DNA of 64,000 nt from Wujia chipingensis (GCF_014337155.1 NZ_CP060632.1:1557001-1621000); one strand, 5' to 3'. Counted from the stretch's first letter, positions 1 to 7,875 are shown. Notes: generated from the sequence alone by a model not told the origin. Numbers and translations: made by a program.

Positions 1-1119
1 GATAAACGCGATTGTCTCGCCCTTCTTCGCAGAGAAAGAAATATGCTCTAATACATATTCCTCTGCGTCCGGATATTTGAAGCTGACATCCTTGAATTCC
101 ACTTCCCCATCTTTCATAACCGGGAACGTATCTCTCGTTCCATCCTCAATGGATGGTTCAGTATCTAATACTTCCAAAATACGCTTCGCTGCAACCGATG
201 CCCGCGGCAGCATAATAAATATCATAACCAGCATCATGAACGACATGACAACCTGCATTGCATACGAGGAAAATACAACCATATCCGAGAATAATGTGAA
301 TTTTTCCTGCATATCCTGTGCATCGTTGATCAAAACCGCGCCAATCCAATATATTGCAAGCGAAAGGCCATTCATGATCATCATAATCGTCGGCATCATA
401 AATGCCATAGTCTTTGATGTAAACCAATGGGTATCTGTCAGATCCTTGTTGACCTTCTCAAACTTCTCCTCCTGATATGCTTCCGCATTATAGGCGCGAA
501 CAACGTTCAAGCCTGTCAGATTCTCACGTGTTACTTGATTGATATCATCCGTCAGACTCTGTAAGCGTTTGAACTTCGGCATACATAAGCTGACGCAGAT
601 AATAACGACAATCAATAATACAACAACCGCAACGCCCGTGGAGAGTGTCCACTGCCAACTCTTATCAACAATCTTCAAGATAGCCATCACCGCCATGATT
701 GGTGCCCGCAACATGATGGACAGCCCCATTACAATCAACATCTGCACCTGAGTCACATCGTTTGTAGAACGCGTGATCAGACTCGCTGTTGAAAACCGTC
801 CGATCTCTTCCATTGAAAAAGACTGTACCTTGTCAAATAACTTTCCACGTACGATTGCACTGAAATTCGAAGCAATCCGTGATGCACAGACAGCTACCAG
901 TACCGTTACCAATAAACTGCCAAACGCACAAAGTAACATTTTTCCACCTGCAATCAGGATATCGTGCATCGCACTATCCTGTGTCGTAATCAGTGATGTA
1001 ATTTCCCGCATATAATCCGGCAGCTTTAATTCGAGCCAGACCTGTGCCACTACAAATACCACACTGAAAAGAGCCAATACTACTTCCTGTTTTCGGAAAT
1101 TCTTAAAAATACGTAACAT
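1..1119 (-). CDS. ABC exporter, fused permease/ATPase (partial, C-terminus beyond window)
   Basis: Type I ABC exporter half-transporter of the MsbA/LmrA/YfiB kind, exporting an unknown substrate across the cytoplasmic membrane. Reading from the ATG at 1119 gives 373 codons before the left edge: an N-terminal hydrophobic segment (about residues 12-33), further membrane helices, the intracellular-loop pattern ending in NLTGLNVVRAYNAE, and the linker plus the first strand of the ATPase (EFKDVSFKYPDAEEY). The Walker A motif and the rest of the ATPase lie outside the window. The start is supported by AGGAG about 6 bases upstream. Such proteins often pair with a second half-transporter, which would lie to the left. 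Its promoter carries a CIRCE operator, so heat-shock (HrcA) control is inferred. Family assignment is secure; substrate is unknown. Confidence 0.9.
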   Translation of the reverse strand, partial: MLRIFKNFRKQEVVLALFSVVFVVAQVWLELKLPDYMREITSLITTQDSAMHDILIAGGKMLLCAFGSLLVTVLVAVCASRIASNFSAIVRGKLFDKVQSFSMEEIGRFSTASLITRSTNDVTQVQMLIVMGLSIMLRAPIMAVMAILKIVDKSWQWTLSTGVAVVVLLIVVIICVSLCMPKFKRLQSLTDDINQVTRENLTGLNVVRAYNAEAYQEEKFEKVNKDLTDTHWFTSKTMAFMMPTIMMIMNGLSLAIYWIGAVLINDAQDMQEKFTLFSDMVVFSSYAMQVVMSFMMLVMIFIMLPRASVAAKRILEVLDTEPSIEDGTRDTFPVMKDGEVEFKDVSFKYPDAEEYVLEHISFSAKKGETIAFI

Positions 1120-1167
1120 TCCATGCTCCTTTCCATTTTCTGTAAAAACTTTTAATGAACATAAGCC

Positions 1168-1196
1168 ATTATAGCACTCGAATTAGCACTCAGCAA
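1168..1196 (-). promoter_or_regulatory. Sigma-A promoter of the ABC exporter gene
   Basis: On the minus strand, -35 TTGCTG (1191-1196), a 17-base spacer and -10 TATAAT (1168-1173). A TG one base upstream of the -10 gives an extended -10. The predicted start near 1161 leaves a leader of about 40 bases before the ATG at 1119. The -35 lies partly in the central spacer of the CIRCE dyad, so a bound repressor would block it. Confidence 0.65.
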
Positions 1197-1209
1197 TACC
1201 AAGTGCTAA
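1183..1209. promoter_or_regulatory. CIRCE element (HrcA operator)
   Basis: TTAGCACTC (1183-1191), nine bases, then AAGTGCTAA (1201-1209). The CIRCE consensus is TTAGCACTC-N9-GAGTGCTAA, so 17 of 18 conserved positions match with exact spacing. A third half-site-like TAGCACTC lies at 1172-1179, overlapping the -10. CIRCE is the binding site of the heat-shock repressor HrcA and is normally found before groESL and hrcA-grpE-dnaK. Here it overlaps the promoter of an ABC exporter. Confidence 0.8.
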
Positions 1210-1240
1210 CAATTCATAATCTTTTCACATATTCCACACA

Positions 1241-1891
1241 TTATTCGACTATATCCAGAATATCCTCTGGCTTCTTCGCAAAGACAGTTGCACCAAGCGA
1301 CTCCAGAAATGCCCGGTCACGGAAACCCCATTCCACTAAGATGCAATCTACACCAGCATTTTTTGCAGTCGCATAATCCACATCCGAATCGCCGATATAG
1401 ATTACCTCATCTTTTTTAAGATCAAACTCCTTCAATACCTCATATACGGAATCCGGTGCCGGTTTCTTACGCACACCTTCGCGTTCACCGATTGCAACAT
1501 CAAACTGTCCGACAAAGAAATCCTTCACCAGATCCTGCACGGCAAAGTCCACTTTATTCGATACAACTGCTGTCATATAGCCCTGTGCACGAAGCTTTGT
1601 AAGCAGATCATTGATCCCATCGTATGGTCTTGTCGTATCCATGCAATGATCTTTATAATAGATTTCAAATGTTGTGAACACGGCTTCGATGTCTGCATCT
1701 GAAGTTCCGGCTGGAACCGCACGTTCAATCAGCTTATGGATTCCATTTCCGACGAACTGACGCACCTCTTCCAATGTCCGCTCCGGAAATCCATGCTCGC
1801 TAAGCGCATAATTGGTTGTATTCTTCAAATCCTCCAACGTATACAGAATCGTTCCATCCATGTCAAAAATAAGCATCTTGTATTTCTTCAT
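1241..1891 (-). CDS. HAD-family hydrolase, phosphoglycolate phosphatase-like
   Basis: Cytoplasmic haloacid-dehalogenase-superfamily phosphatase of about 216 residues, the usual size for Gph/PgmB-like enzymes. Visible motifs: motif I FDMDGT near the N-terminus with the nucleophile Asp, motif II VVSNK, the conserved Lys in KKPAPDS, and motif IV GDSDVD for Mg binding. A helical cap domain lies between motifs I and II. The substrate is probably a small phosphorylated metabolite; phosphoglycolate or a sugar phosphate cannot be told apart. An ATG at 1906 is in frame, but GGAG nine bases before the ATG at 1891 favours the shorter form. It follows tsf just after a terminator, so expression may depend on read-through. 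Confidence 0.85.
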   Translation of the reverse strand: MKKYKMLIFDMDGTILYTLEDLKNTTNYALSEHGFPERTLEEVRQFVGNGIHKLIERAVPAGTSDADIEAVFTTFEIYYKDHCMDTTRPYDGINDLLTKLRAQGYMTAVVSNKVDFAVQDLVKDFFVGQFDVAIGEREGVRKKPAPDSVYEVLKEFDLKKDEVIYIGDSDVDYATAKNAGVDCILVEWGFRDRAFLESLGATVFAKKPEDILDIVE

Positions 1892-1910
1892 ATTCTTCAT
1901 CTCCATAATA

Positions 1911-1949
1911 CAAAAACGCCTGACATGCCAAAGCGGTATATCAGGCGTT
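1911..1949 (-). terminator. Terminator after tsf
   Basis: On the minus strand AACGCCTGA (1941-1949) pairs with TCAGGCGTT (1915-1923) around a 17-base loop and runs into TTTTTG. It lies 20 bases past the tsf stop and ends just before the HAD gene. Confidence 0.75.
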
Positions 1950-1969
1950 CTATTAATCTTTTTTATTGC

Positions 1970-2908
1970 TTAGTTTCCAGCCATCTGAGCTGCTACTTCT
2001 GCTGCGAAATCCTCGTTCTTCTTCTCGAGACCTTCACCTGTCTCAAAACGAACAAACTTCTTGATTGCAAGCTTGCATCCATTCGCCTTTGCTACGTTTG
2101 CAACGTACTGGGCAACGCTTTCCTTGTTCTCAGCCTTTACATACTCCTGCTCAAGCAGACAAACTTCCTTGAGTTCCTTGTTCAGACGTCCCTGAACCAT
2201 CTTCTCAATGATATTATCAGGCTTGTTTGCATTCTTAGGATCATTCTTTGCCTGTGCAACAAGAATCTCAAGCTCGTGAGCCTTGTACTCCTCAGATACT
2301 TCATCTGTAGAAACATACTTTGGATTCATAGCTGCAACCTGCATAGCGATATTCTTCATGCACTCGTCAATAGCCTCACCGGATGCATCTGTATCAGCCT
2401 CAACCAATACACCGATCTTTCCGCCTGCATGAATATAAGAAACGATATGTCCGTCTGTGCTGATCTTGGCAAAACGACGGATGTTCATGTTCTCACCGAT
2501 CTTAGCAACCATAGCAGCATGCTTCTCAGCAACTGTCATAGAAGGATCCAGTGCCCACTTCTCATTCTTAAGTGCCTCTACATCCTGAACGTCTGTAGAA
2601 ACGATCTGATCAACAACTTCCTTAACATATGTCTGGAATACTTCATTCTTAGCAACGAAGTCTGTCTCGGCATTTACTTCAACCATAGCTGCCTTCTTAC
2701 CGCCATCAACAACAGTTGTCATAACGATACCCTCTGCAGCGATTCTTCCTGCCTTCTTTACAGCAGTTGCAAGTCCTTTCTCACGAAGGAACTCTACTGC
2801 CTTGTCAAAATCGCCGTCAGTCTCTGTAAGAGCCTTCTTACAATCCATCATACCAGCGCCAGACATCTCTCTTAACTCTTTTACCATACTAGCTGTAATA
2901 GCTGCCAT
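1970..2908 (-). CDS. tsf: Translation elongation factor Ts
   Basis: EF-Ts, the guanine-nucleotide exchange factor that recycles EF-Tu-GDP. The 312-residue protein opens with the family signature (VKELREMSGAGMMDCKKAL), a UBA-like N-terminal domain that contacts EF-Tu, followed by the TDFVAKN motif and the core dimerisation region. Length is normal for Clostridia. It starts 27 bases after the rpsB stop with a clear AGGAGG site, so the two form the usual rpsB-tsf operon. In Bacillus pyrH and frr follow; here a terminator and a HAD gene follow instead. Confidence 0.98.
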   Translation of the reverse strand: MAAITASMVKELREMSGAGMMDCKKALTETDGDFDKAVEFLREKGLATAVKKAGRIAAEGIVMTTVVDGGKKAAMVEVNAETDFVAKNEVFQTYVKEVVDQIVSTDVQDVEALKNEKWALDPSMTVAEKHAAMVAKIGENMNIRRFAKISTDGHIVSYIHAGGKIGVLVEADTDASGEAIDECMKNIAMQVAAMNPKYVSTDEVSEEYKAHELEILVAQAKNDPKNANKPDNIIEKMVQGRLNKELKEVCLLEQEYVKAENKESVAQYVANVAKANGCKLAIKKFVRFETGEGLEKKNEDFAAEVAAQMAGN

Positions 2909-2935
2909 TTTCTTGTCCTCCTAAACCGATACTTC

Positions 2936-3676
2936 TTACTCTTCTGCTGCGTCTGCCTCTGCTGATTCAGCCTCCTCAGCTGACTCAACATCTGCACCCT
3001 GGTTTGCCTCGATAACAGCATCTGCCATCTTAGAAACGATCAGTTTTACAGCTCTGATAGCATCATCGTTACCTGGAATTACATAATCCAGCTCTTCCGG
3101 ATCACAGTTTGTATCTGCGATACCAACAAGTGGAATACCAAGTGTGTGTGCCTCATGTACGCAGTTTCTCTCTTTGCGAGGATCTACGATAAAGATCATG
3201 TCAGGAATGTCCTTCATATCCTTGATACCGCCAAGGTTCTTCTGAAGCTTCTCCATCTCCTTCTTGATCTCGATAACTTCCTTCTTAGGTAATACATCAA
3301 ATGTACCATCCTGCTCCATTGCTTCGTACTTCTCAAGCTTTGCAATTCTTGTCTTGATTGTCTCGAAGTTTGTAAGCATACCACCTAACCATCTCTGGTT
3401 AACATAGTACATACCACATCTCTCAGCCTCAGCCTTGATAGAATCCTGTGCCTGCTTCTTTGTACCAACGAAAAGAATCTTTCCGCCGTTTGCTGCGCAG
3501 TCAAGAACTGCCTTGTAAGCCTCGTCTACCTTGCCAACAGACTTCTGAAGATCGATAATGTAGATACCGTTACGCTCAGTATAGATATACTCAGCCATCT
3601 TAGGGTTCCATCTTCTTGTCTGATGTCCAAAGTGAACACCTGCCTCGAGTAACTGTTTCATAGAAATAACGCTCAT
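2936..3676 (-). CDS. rpsB: 30S ribosomal protein S2
   Basis: Ribosomal protein S2, which binds late to the 30S subunit and tethers S1-like contacts and the 16S body. It begins [27 protein letters not shown], the standard S2 opening, and contains the FVGTKKQAQ and [14 protein letters not shown] signatures. At 246 residues it is of normal length, with an acidic Glu/Ala-rich tail (last 20 residues). AGGAGG lies 6 bases before the start. It sits directly downstream of the fla/che operon, as in Bacillus subtilis, but has its own promoter and a leader of about 130 bases. Confidence 0.98.
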   Translation of the reverse strand: MSVISMKQLLEAGVHFGHQTRRWNPKMAEYIYTERNGIYIIDLQKSVGKVDEAYKAVLDCAANGGKILFVGTKKQAQDSIKAEAERCGMYYVNQRWLGGMLTNFETIKTRIAKLEKYEAMEQDGTFDVLPKKEVIEIKKEMEKLQKNLGGIKDMKDIPDMIFIVDPRKERNCVHEAHTLGIPLVGIADTNCDPEELDYVIPGNDDAIRAVKLIVSKMADAVIEANQGADVESAEEAESAEADAAEE

Positions 3677-3807
3677 AACTTACCTCCTGGGTTATAAAAT
3701 ATTTTCTTCTGTGAGCTTCTTACAGCCGTGTGTCAAGCTGTCTAGTGAAAAACCATCGCGTTATATGGCACCCTTTTCACCGATTCACTCACATGTTTTT
3801 TCACACG
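3677..3807 (-). promoter_or_regulatory. Structured rpsB leader (5' UTR)
   Basis: From the predicted start near 3807 to the rpsB ATG is about 130 bases. Two hairpins can be drawn on the minus strand. One pairs GTGAAAA (3774-3780) with TTTTCAC (3745-3751), with an inner CCAT/ATGG stem. The other is an ACAGC/GCTGT stem about 3722-3741. Ribosomal-protein leaders are often autoregulated and S2 regulates its own mRNA in E. coli, but I do not recognise this leader as a named family. Confidence 0.4.
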
Positions 3808-3813
3808 AAGCCG

Positions 3814-3842
3814 ATTATAACATAAAAAAAAAGTGCATACAA
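3814..3842 (-). promoter_or_regulatory. Sigma-A promoter of rpsB-tsf
   Basis: -35 TTGTAT (3837-3842), exactly 17 bases, -10 TATAAT (3814-3819) on the minus strand. The -35 hexamer forms the loop of the terminator of the preceding fla/che operon. Confidence 0.75.
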
Positions 3843-3853
3843 GCACTTTTTTT
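3824..3853 (-). terminator. Terminator of the fla/che operon
   Basis: Perfect stem AAAAAAAGTGC / GCACTTTTTTT with a six-base loop, followed by more T on the minus strand. It lies just past the stop of the last gene of the flagellar operon (3879). A-rich and T-rich flanks on both sides mean it could work in both directions. Confidence 0.8.
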
Positions 3854-3878
3854 ATTTTCTATGGTAATTTCCATGATT

Positions 3879-4424
3879 TTACTGTTTTGTTGTCAATATC
3901 TTGGCAATCTCCTCATAAGACATACCGGTTTCAAGAGAAAAATTACCGGTTTCAAGCTTCATATCGTATCCGTTTGCGACAAGAAAGCTGTTGAACTTGG
4001 ACGCATCATCGACCAGACCGGCATTTGCAAGTGCCGAAGCGATTGCCTCCGAACTCATACCACTAGAGATTGTAACCGTTGTCTGCGTTGACGTATCCGC
4101 CTTTTCTGTAGTTGAAGCCTCAGTGGTTGCTTTCTCCGTTGTTGTTTTTTCTGTCGTTGCCTTCTCAGTTGTCGTTGGTGCTTCCGTTGTCGCCTTCTCG
4201 GTCGTAGCTTCCGTCGTGATTTCCTCCGTCGTTGTCTCCTGCGATGTGACATCCGACTCCAAAACATACTCCGATTGTTTCACCATGCCAAGCTCCTGTG
4301 CCCGTTTGATTACATCTTCATCACTCATGCGATTCTTACCCGAAGTCATATATGCAGCAAACATAATCAATGCACCAAACAAAATACCAACGCCAAGTCC
4401 GCGTACAAAATATTTTCTCTTCAT
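3879..4424 (-). CDS. Membrane-anchored MltG/YceG-like N-terminal-domain protein
   Basis: 181 residues. An N-terminal membrane helix (about 10-26) is followed by a cytoplasm- or wall-spanning linker of Thr/Glu/Ala repeats (about 58-115) and a small C-terminal domain (about 118-181, VTISSGMSSEAIASALANAG to YEEIAKIL). The C-terminal part resembles the LysM-like N-terminal module of the lytic transglycosylase MltG (YceG), but the catalytic YceG domain is absent. The gene overlaps the SwrB-like gene by the TAATG junction and ends the operon, suggesting translational coupling. A role in binding peptidoglycan near the flagellum is only an inference. Function is unknown. Confidence 0.75.
   Translation of the reverse strand: MKRKYFVRGLGVGILFGALIMFAAYMTSGKNRMSDEDVIKRAQELGMVKQSEYVLESDVTSQETTTEEITTEATTEKATTEAPTTTEKATTEKTTTEKATTEASTTEKADTSTQTTVTISSGMSSEAIASALANAGLVDDASKFNSFLVANGYDMKLETGNFSLETGMSYEEIAKILTTKQ
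4090..4255. repeat. In-gene Thr/Glu codon repeats
   Basis: Imperfect 9-15-base repeats of the type GTT GCC TTC TCG GT(C/T) GT(A/T/C), read as ACC-ACT-GAG-AAG-GC on the coding strand, encode tandem (TTEKATTEA)-like units in the MltG-like stub. Such repeats can change in number by slippage. Confidence 0.65.
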
Positions 4425-5146
4425 TACTTTGCCTCTCCTTGATATAAGTCTACTACCAGTTTTACTTCACCAACACCAAGTCCCAGATGCTTTGCGATTT
4501 CCAGAATACTGAGTCCCGCCTTGTGCATCTCTAAAATCATATCCTTATTGTCGACATTCTCCAGTTCTTCTCTTGCTTCCTCTGGAAGTGGTGTCTCCTC
4601 TAAATCCCGGATTGCATCGTCCAGATCAGCATCCGTTTCCGGCTGTTCCTCTGGCTGTACCGGTTCCTGTGTCTCTGGTTCTGCAACCGGCGTCTGTACA
4701 TTCTGGCTGTCCCTGACAATGTTCTGTGCCGCCTGTTCCTGCACCATCAAAGCGATTTCTTTCTTATATTCATCAATCATATTGACCGTAGTCATGATCT
4801 CCTTCTGCTTGTCGGAAAGCATATCATACAGGAAAACAACCTCCTTGTGATTGCGGTCGATCTCCTCGTTGACAGACACTGCATAATCGCCAAGTGCAAG
4901 CGTCTTCTGGTTTACGATCTCTGCCAGACGTGTCTCAATATCTGCAAGCTTCCCGTCCACCTGTTGATCCATGTAATCGCGGATCAGGGTATCAATCTTC
5001 TCTTTCTGCTCCTGTGTCAGTTCCTTTGGAATCTTCACTACCCCTGCGCTTTCCTCTTTTTCCTCAGAAAGTTTTTCTGAAAGAGCAAAACTGACAAATA
5101 TAAAGATTAAACCGATTACAATTAAAACAATGACTGTTGTTGACAT
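4424..5146 (-). CDS. DUF6115-type protein, probable SwrB counterpart
   Basis: 240 residues: an N-terminal membrane helix (about 4-22), an acidic coiled-coil cytoplasmic region (about 35-135), a Pro/Glu-rich spacer, and a conserved C-terminal helix-turn-helix-like segment (about 200-240, MHKAGLSILEIAKHLGLGVGE). This layout and position, after sigD and before rpsB, match B. subtilis SwrB (YlxL), which activates the flagellar type III export apparatus during assembly. The homology is judged by architecture and synteny, not alignment. A GAGG site lies about 9 bases before the ATG. Confidence 0.7.
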   Translation of the reverse strand: MSTTVIVLIVIGLIFIFVSFALSEKLSEEKEESAGVVKIPKELTQEQKEKIDTLIRDYMDQQVDGKLADIETRLAEIVNQKTLALGDYAVSVNEEIDRNHKEVVFLYDMLSDKQKEIMTTVNMIDEYKKEIALMVQEQAAQNIVRDSQNVQTPVAEPETQEPVQPEEQPETDADLDDAIRDLEETPLPEEAREELENVDNKDMILEMHKAGLSILEIAKHLGLGVGEVKLVVDLYQGEAK

Positions 5147-5162
5147 TTTCTCTTACCTCATC

Positions 5163-5468
5163 TCATATTTTTAAATCAATATTTACGCGGTTGATACCGG
5201 TATGTGTTTCCGTATCCTCCGTTTTTGTTTTCTTCTTTTTACCGGAATAGAGATTTTGATATTTATTTTTTCCCTCTTCCTTTGCATCCGGACTTTGCTC
5301 GTAATATGCCGCTTCTTCCTTCTGCACGACCGTTTCCCGCACTTCGCGTTCCTGCTCCTGCGTCTCATGCAATGCATTCTGACTATGCAGGATACTCTGT
5401 GCATCCGCATTCTGCTGAATAGAAGCAATCGGTGTCGATGCCTGTGTTGCAACTAATGGTGAAATCAT
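5163..5468 (-). CDS. Hypothetical hydrophilic protein in the fla/che operon
   Basis: 101 residues with no membrane segment. A short N-terminal Ala/Thr/Gln stretch is followed by a Glu/Gln/Lys-rich, probably disordered or coiled middle (about 30-85) and a distinct C-terminal GINRVNIDLKI. It has a good AGGAGG site and sits 27 bases downstream of the FapA-like gene and 16 bases upstream of the SwrB-like gene, so it is co-expressed with flagellar genes. I do not recognise the family; similar small proteins occur at this place in related operons. No function can be assigned. Confidence 0.65.
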   Translation of the reverse strand: MISPLVATQASTPIASIQQNADAQSILHSQNALHETQEQEREVRETVVQKEEAAYYEQSPDAKEEGKNKYQNLYSGKKKKTKTEDTETHTGINRVNIDLKI

Positions 5469-5495
5469 TGCTATTCCTCCTTTTTCAGCCGTTTT

Positions 5496-7100
5496 TTAAA
5501 ACGGTGTCGGTTTTACAACGCCATCTGCAATTTTATACCAGCTATGCTTATCCACATCCTTCACAGCATAGGACTGGTTGGATATATAAATCATAACGCC
5601 GCGATACGCATTTCCAAGCACTTTGACGCTGCCTTTTTTCCCCATCGTCAACTGGATACGCAGCTCCTGCAGGGTATCATTTTTCTGCTGATATTCTGCT
5701 TTCATCTCCTCGGCACGTTCTGTATACGTCTTAATCTGCTTTACGTTCTCCGGTGTCAGCTTGATTCCTCGTTTTAACTTTTCTTTATAGACATTCAGAT
5801 ACGAGGTTGTCTCCTCTATGGCTGTCTTCAGATCCATGACCTGTGGGACCAATGCTTTTGTCTGTTCATACAACTCCGGTTTGACACCAACCTTGACTAT
5901 CGTCTGTGTCTCCATACGGTTGCCAATACTGTTTGCTTCCACATACGTCTCGCAGATCAGTTCACCGCCCACAATAAAGCCTTTTCTGCCGTGAATAACA
6001 ACCTTTCCACCTGACTGGATATGACTGTGCAGGATAGAACCTGCAAGCACATCACCATCTGCAAATACATTGGCACTTTCAAAGAACTGTGCACAGATAT
6101 CGCCTCCGGCACATAGCTTGCCTTTGCCCATGCCCTGTACGCCTCGTTTGATCACAATGTTACCACCGGCAATCAGGGTTGCCCCTTCCACAACGCCGTT
6201 AATCTCGATATCACCCTTTGCACGAATCGTAAATCCGGTTCGCACCGTACCTGGTACCATTACATTTCCTTCGTACTCAATATCCCCGGTTGATGCATCA
6301 ACATCCGCAGCGACCTTATAGGTATCTGACACAAACACCGTGCCTTCCGCCAGCGTGACATTTCCATTGACGTTGCTTGTGAGCAAGGTACCATCCTCGG
6401 ACAATGTAATATTCCGTCCATATTTTAATTTCCGGATCTTCGGTCGATTCTGCGGAATTGTTTTTCCATAGATATTCATTCCTGGTTTACCCGGATCATG
6501 TGGTGTCAGCTTCGCAAGTTTATCGCCCTCATTTACCGCTGAAAAAAGATTCAGTGCATGGAAATCCACGCTTCCATCTTCTAATACTTTCGGTTTTGCA
6601 AGCGGTTTTGTGTTGAAGAAATATTCAATCACCGTATCTTTCGCCGGCATCGGTGCCATGCCCTTCGCGATCGGGATATTCGTACAATAAGTACGCGTCG
6701 TCTTCAGCTTCTCCATGACCGGTTCCAATATCCCGTACAGAATTTTCTCCCGTTCTAATTCCGCGCGGATTTCCCGCCCTGTCATCAGTTTTCCGCCTGT
6801 TGACGGCGGATAAAAACGGATATATGCAATCATGTTATCTTTTCCAGTGATAATCGTTGCACTCTCATCAAACGCCTTTGCACAAGTATCACTGATCTTG
6901 ATCTGCAGAGGTTTCTCCTGCAGCAGATCCAGTGTTTTACGCAGTGCATCAATCGAAAATCCTGCAAATCCTTTCTGTTCTAAAAAAGAAACGACCTCGC
7001 GGATATCCAATCGTTTTCCATCTTCCTTCGGCGGAAACACGTCCAGATAAGTTCCGTCCTCTTTGATGCGGATTTTAAAAAAAGAGTTTTTATATTTCAT
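5496..7100 (-). CDS. FapA-like flagellar assembly protein (DUF342)
   Basis: About 534 residues of the DUF342/FapA family. The N-terminal third (1-180) is an alpha/beta region. The central part (about 215-390) is a right-handed beta-helix built of short repeats (GDIEINGVVEGA, GGNIVIKRGVQG, GKVVIHGRKGF), the polymerising fold also seen in bactofilins and MinC. A coiled coil (about 405-485) precedes a small C-terminal domain. FapA homologues affect polar flagellar assembly in some bacteria. The ATG at 7100 is preferred over that at 7106 because GAGG lies 8 bases from it. It follows sigD by 10 bases. Confidence 0.85.
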   Translation of the reverse strand: MKYKNSFFKIRIKEDGTYLDVFPPKEDGKRLDIREVVSFLEQKGFAGFSIDALRKTLDLLQEKPLQIKISDTCAKAFDESATIITGKDNMIAYIRFYPPSTGGKLMTGREIRAELEREKILYGILEPVMEKLKTTRTYCTNIPIAKGMAPMPAKDTVIEYFFNTKPLAKPKVLEDGSVDFHALNLFSAVNEGDKLAKLTPHDPGKPGMNIYGKTIPQNRPKIRKLKYGRNITLSEDGTLLTSNVNGNVTLAEGTVFVSDTYKVAADVDASTGDIEYEGNVMVPGTVRTGFTIRAKGDIEINGVVEGATLIAGGNIVIKRGVQGMGKGKLCAGGDICAQFFESANVFADGDVLAGSILHSHIQSGGKVVIHGRKGFIVGGELICETYVEANSIGNRMETQTIVKVGVKPELYEQTKALVPQVMDLKTAIEETTSYLNVYKEKLKRGIKLTPENVKQIKTYTERAEEMKAEYQQKNDTLQELRIQLTMGKKGSVKVLGNAYRGVMIYISNQSYAVKDVDKHSWYKIADGVVKPTPF

Positions 7101-7110
7101 AGGCATTTCC

Positions 7111-7875
7111 TCAACCCATCATCAGTGCAAAATTATCGTTCATACATCGGCGCATCTTCGTCAGCGCCTTGGAATGTAACTGTGAAATGCGGGATTCGGA
7201 CACTTCCATCACCCGGCTGATCTCCTTCAAGGTAAGATCTTCATAATAATATAAAAGTACCACAGTTTTCTCTTTTTCAGTCAGCATCGAAAGTGCTTCG
7301 GTCAACTGTGTCTTCAATTCCTCTTTCAAAATCCGGTTCTCCGGATTTACACCCGTACCGTGATAAGCAGGTGCCTTCACGTCATTCCCCTGCTCCATAA
7401 AATCATCCAGCGACGAAATGTTTGTCACATTCGTCTGCTGCATCCATGTATCATATTCTTCCTCCGAGATTCCTAGCTCTTTTGCCATATCTGCGTCAGA
7501 ATAATTCGGTCCTTTCAATGCTTCGAGCTTCTTGGACGCCTCCGTGATTGATTTTTGTTTCTGGCGAACCGAACGTGGAATCCAGTCCATCTTCCGGATC
7601 TGGTCAAGAATTGAGCCACGGATACGAAGGCTTGCATACGTCTCGAACTTAATGCCTTTTCCATAATCGAATTTATCGATGGCGTCAATCAGTCCGAATA
7701 TTCCATAGCTTACCAGATCATCGTATTCCACGTTTGCCCCAAGGTAGATGGCAAGTCTTCCTGCAACCAGCTTCACCAGAGAAACATATTCCATTATCAG
7801 TTCTTCCCGAACGGCTGTGGATTTGGAATGACTATATTCGATCCATAATCGTTCTTTTTTATCCAAGATTGCCAT
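7111..7875 (-). CDS. sigD: Flagellar sigma factor sigma-28 (FliA/SigD/WhiG family)
   Basis: RNA polymerase sigma factor for late flagellar, chemotaxis and autolysin genes. The 254-residue protein has region 2 (EYDDLVSYGIFGLIDAIDKFDYGKGIKFETYASLRIRG as seen across residues 55-95), region 3 (SDADMAKELGISEEEY) and region 4 with a helix-turn-helix (LTLKEISRVMEVSESRISQLHSKA). An in-frame GTG exists at 7887, but AGGGG sits 11 bases before the ATG at 7875. Its place near the operon end, as in B. subtilis, means SigD level depends on transcription of the whole 30-kb operon. No flgM (anti-sigma) is in the window. Confidence 0.96.
   Translation of the reverse strand: MAILDKKERLWIEYSHSKSTAVREELIMEYVSLVKLVAGRLAIYLGANVEYDDLVSYGIFGLIDAIDKFDYGKGIKFETYASLRIRGSILDQIRKMDWIPRSVRQKQKSITEASKKLEALKGPNYSDADMAKELGISEEEYDTWMQQTNVTNISSLDDFMEQGNDVKAPAYHGTGVNPENRILKEELKTQLTEALSMLTEKEKTVVLLYYYEDLTLKEISRVMEVSESRISQLHSKALTKMRRCMNDNFALMMG

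Noticed and set aside
1893-1920. Promoter for the HAD gene (TTGGCA, TATTAT)
   Set aside because: Spacer is only 15 bases and the start would fall at or past the ribosome site, so translation would fail.
1736-2875. 379-codon open frame on the plus strand opposite tsf
   Set aside because: It is antisense to a clear elongation factor Ts gene, has no ribosome site, and its Cys/Leu/His-rich translation is typical of the complement of a highly biased coding sequence.
4090-4255. Repeat array considered as CRISPR or minisatellite
   Set aside because: Repeats are short, imperfect, in frame and encode a Thr/Glu linker; there are no spacers of uniform length.
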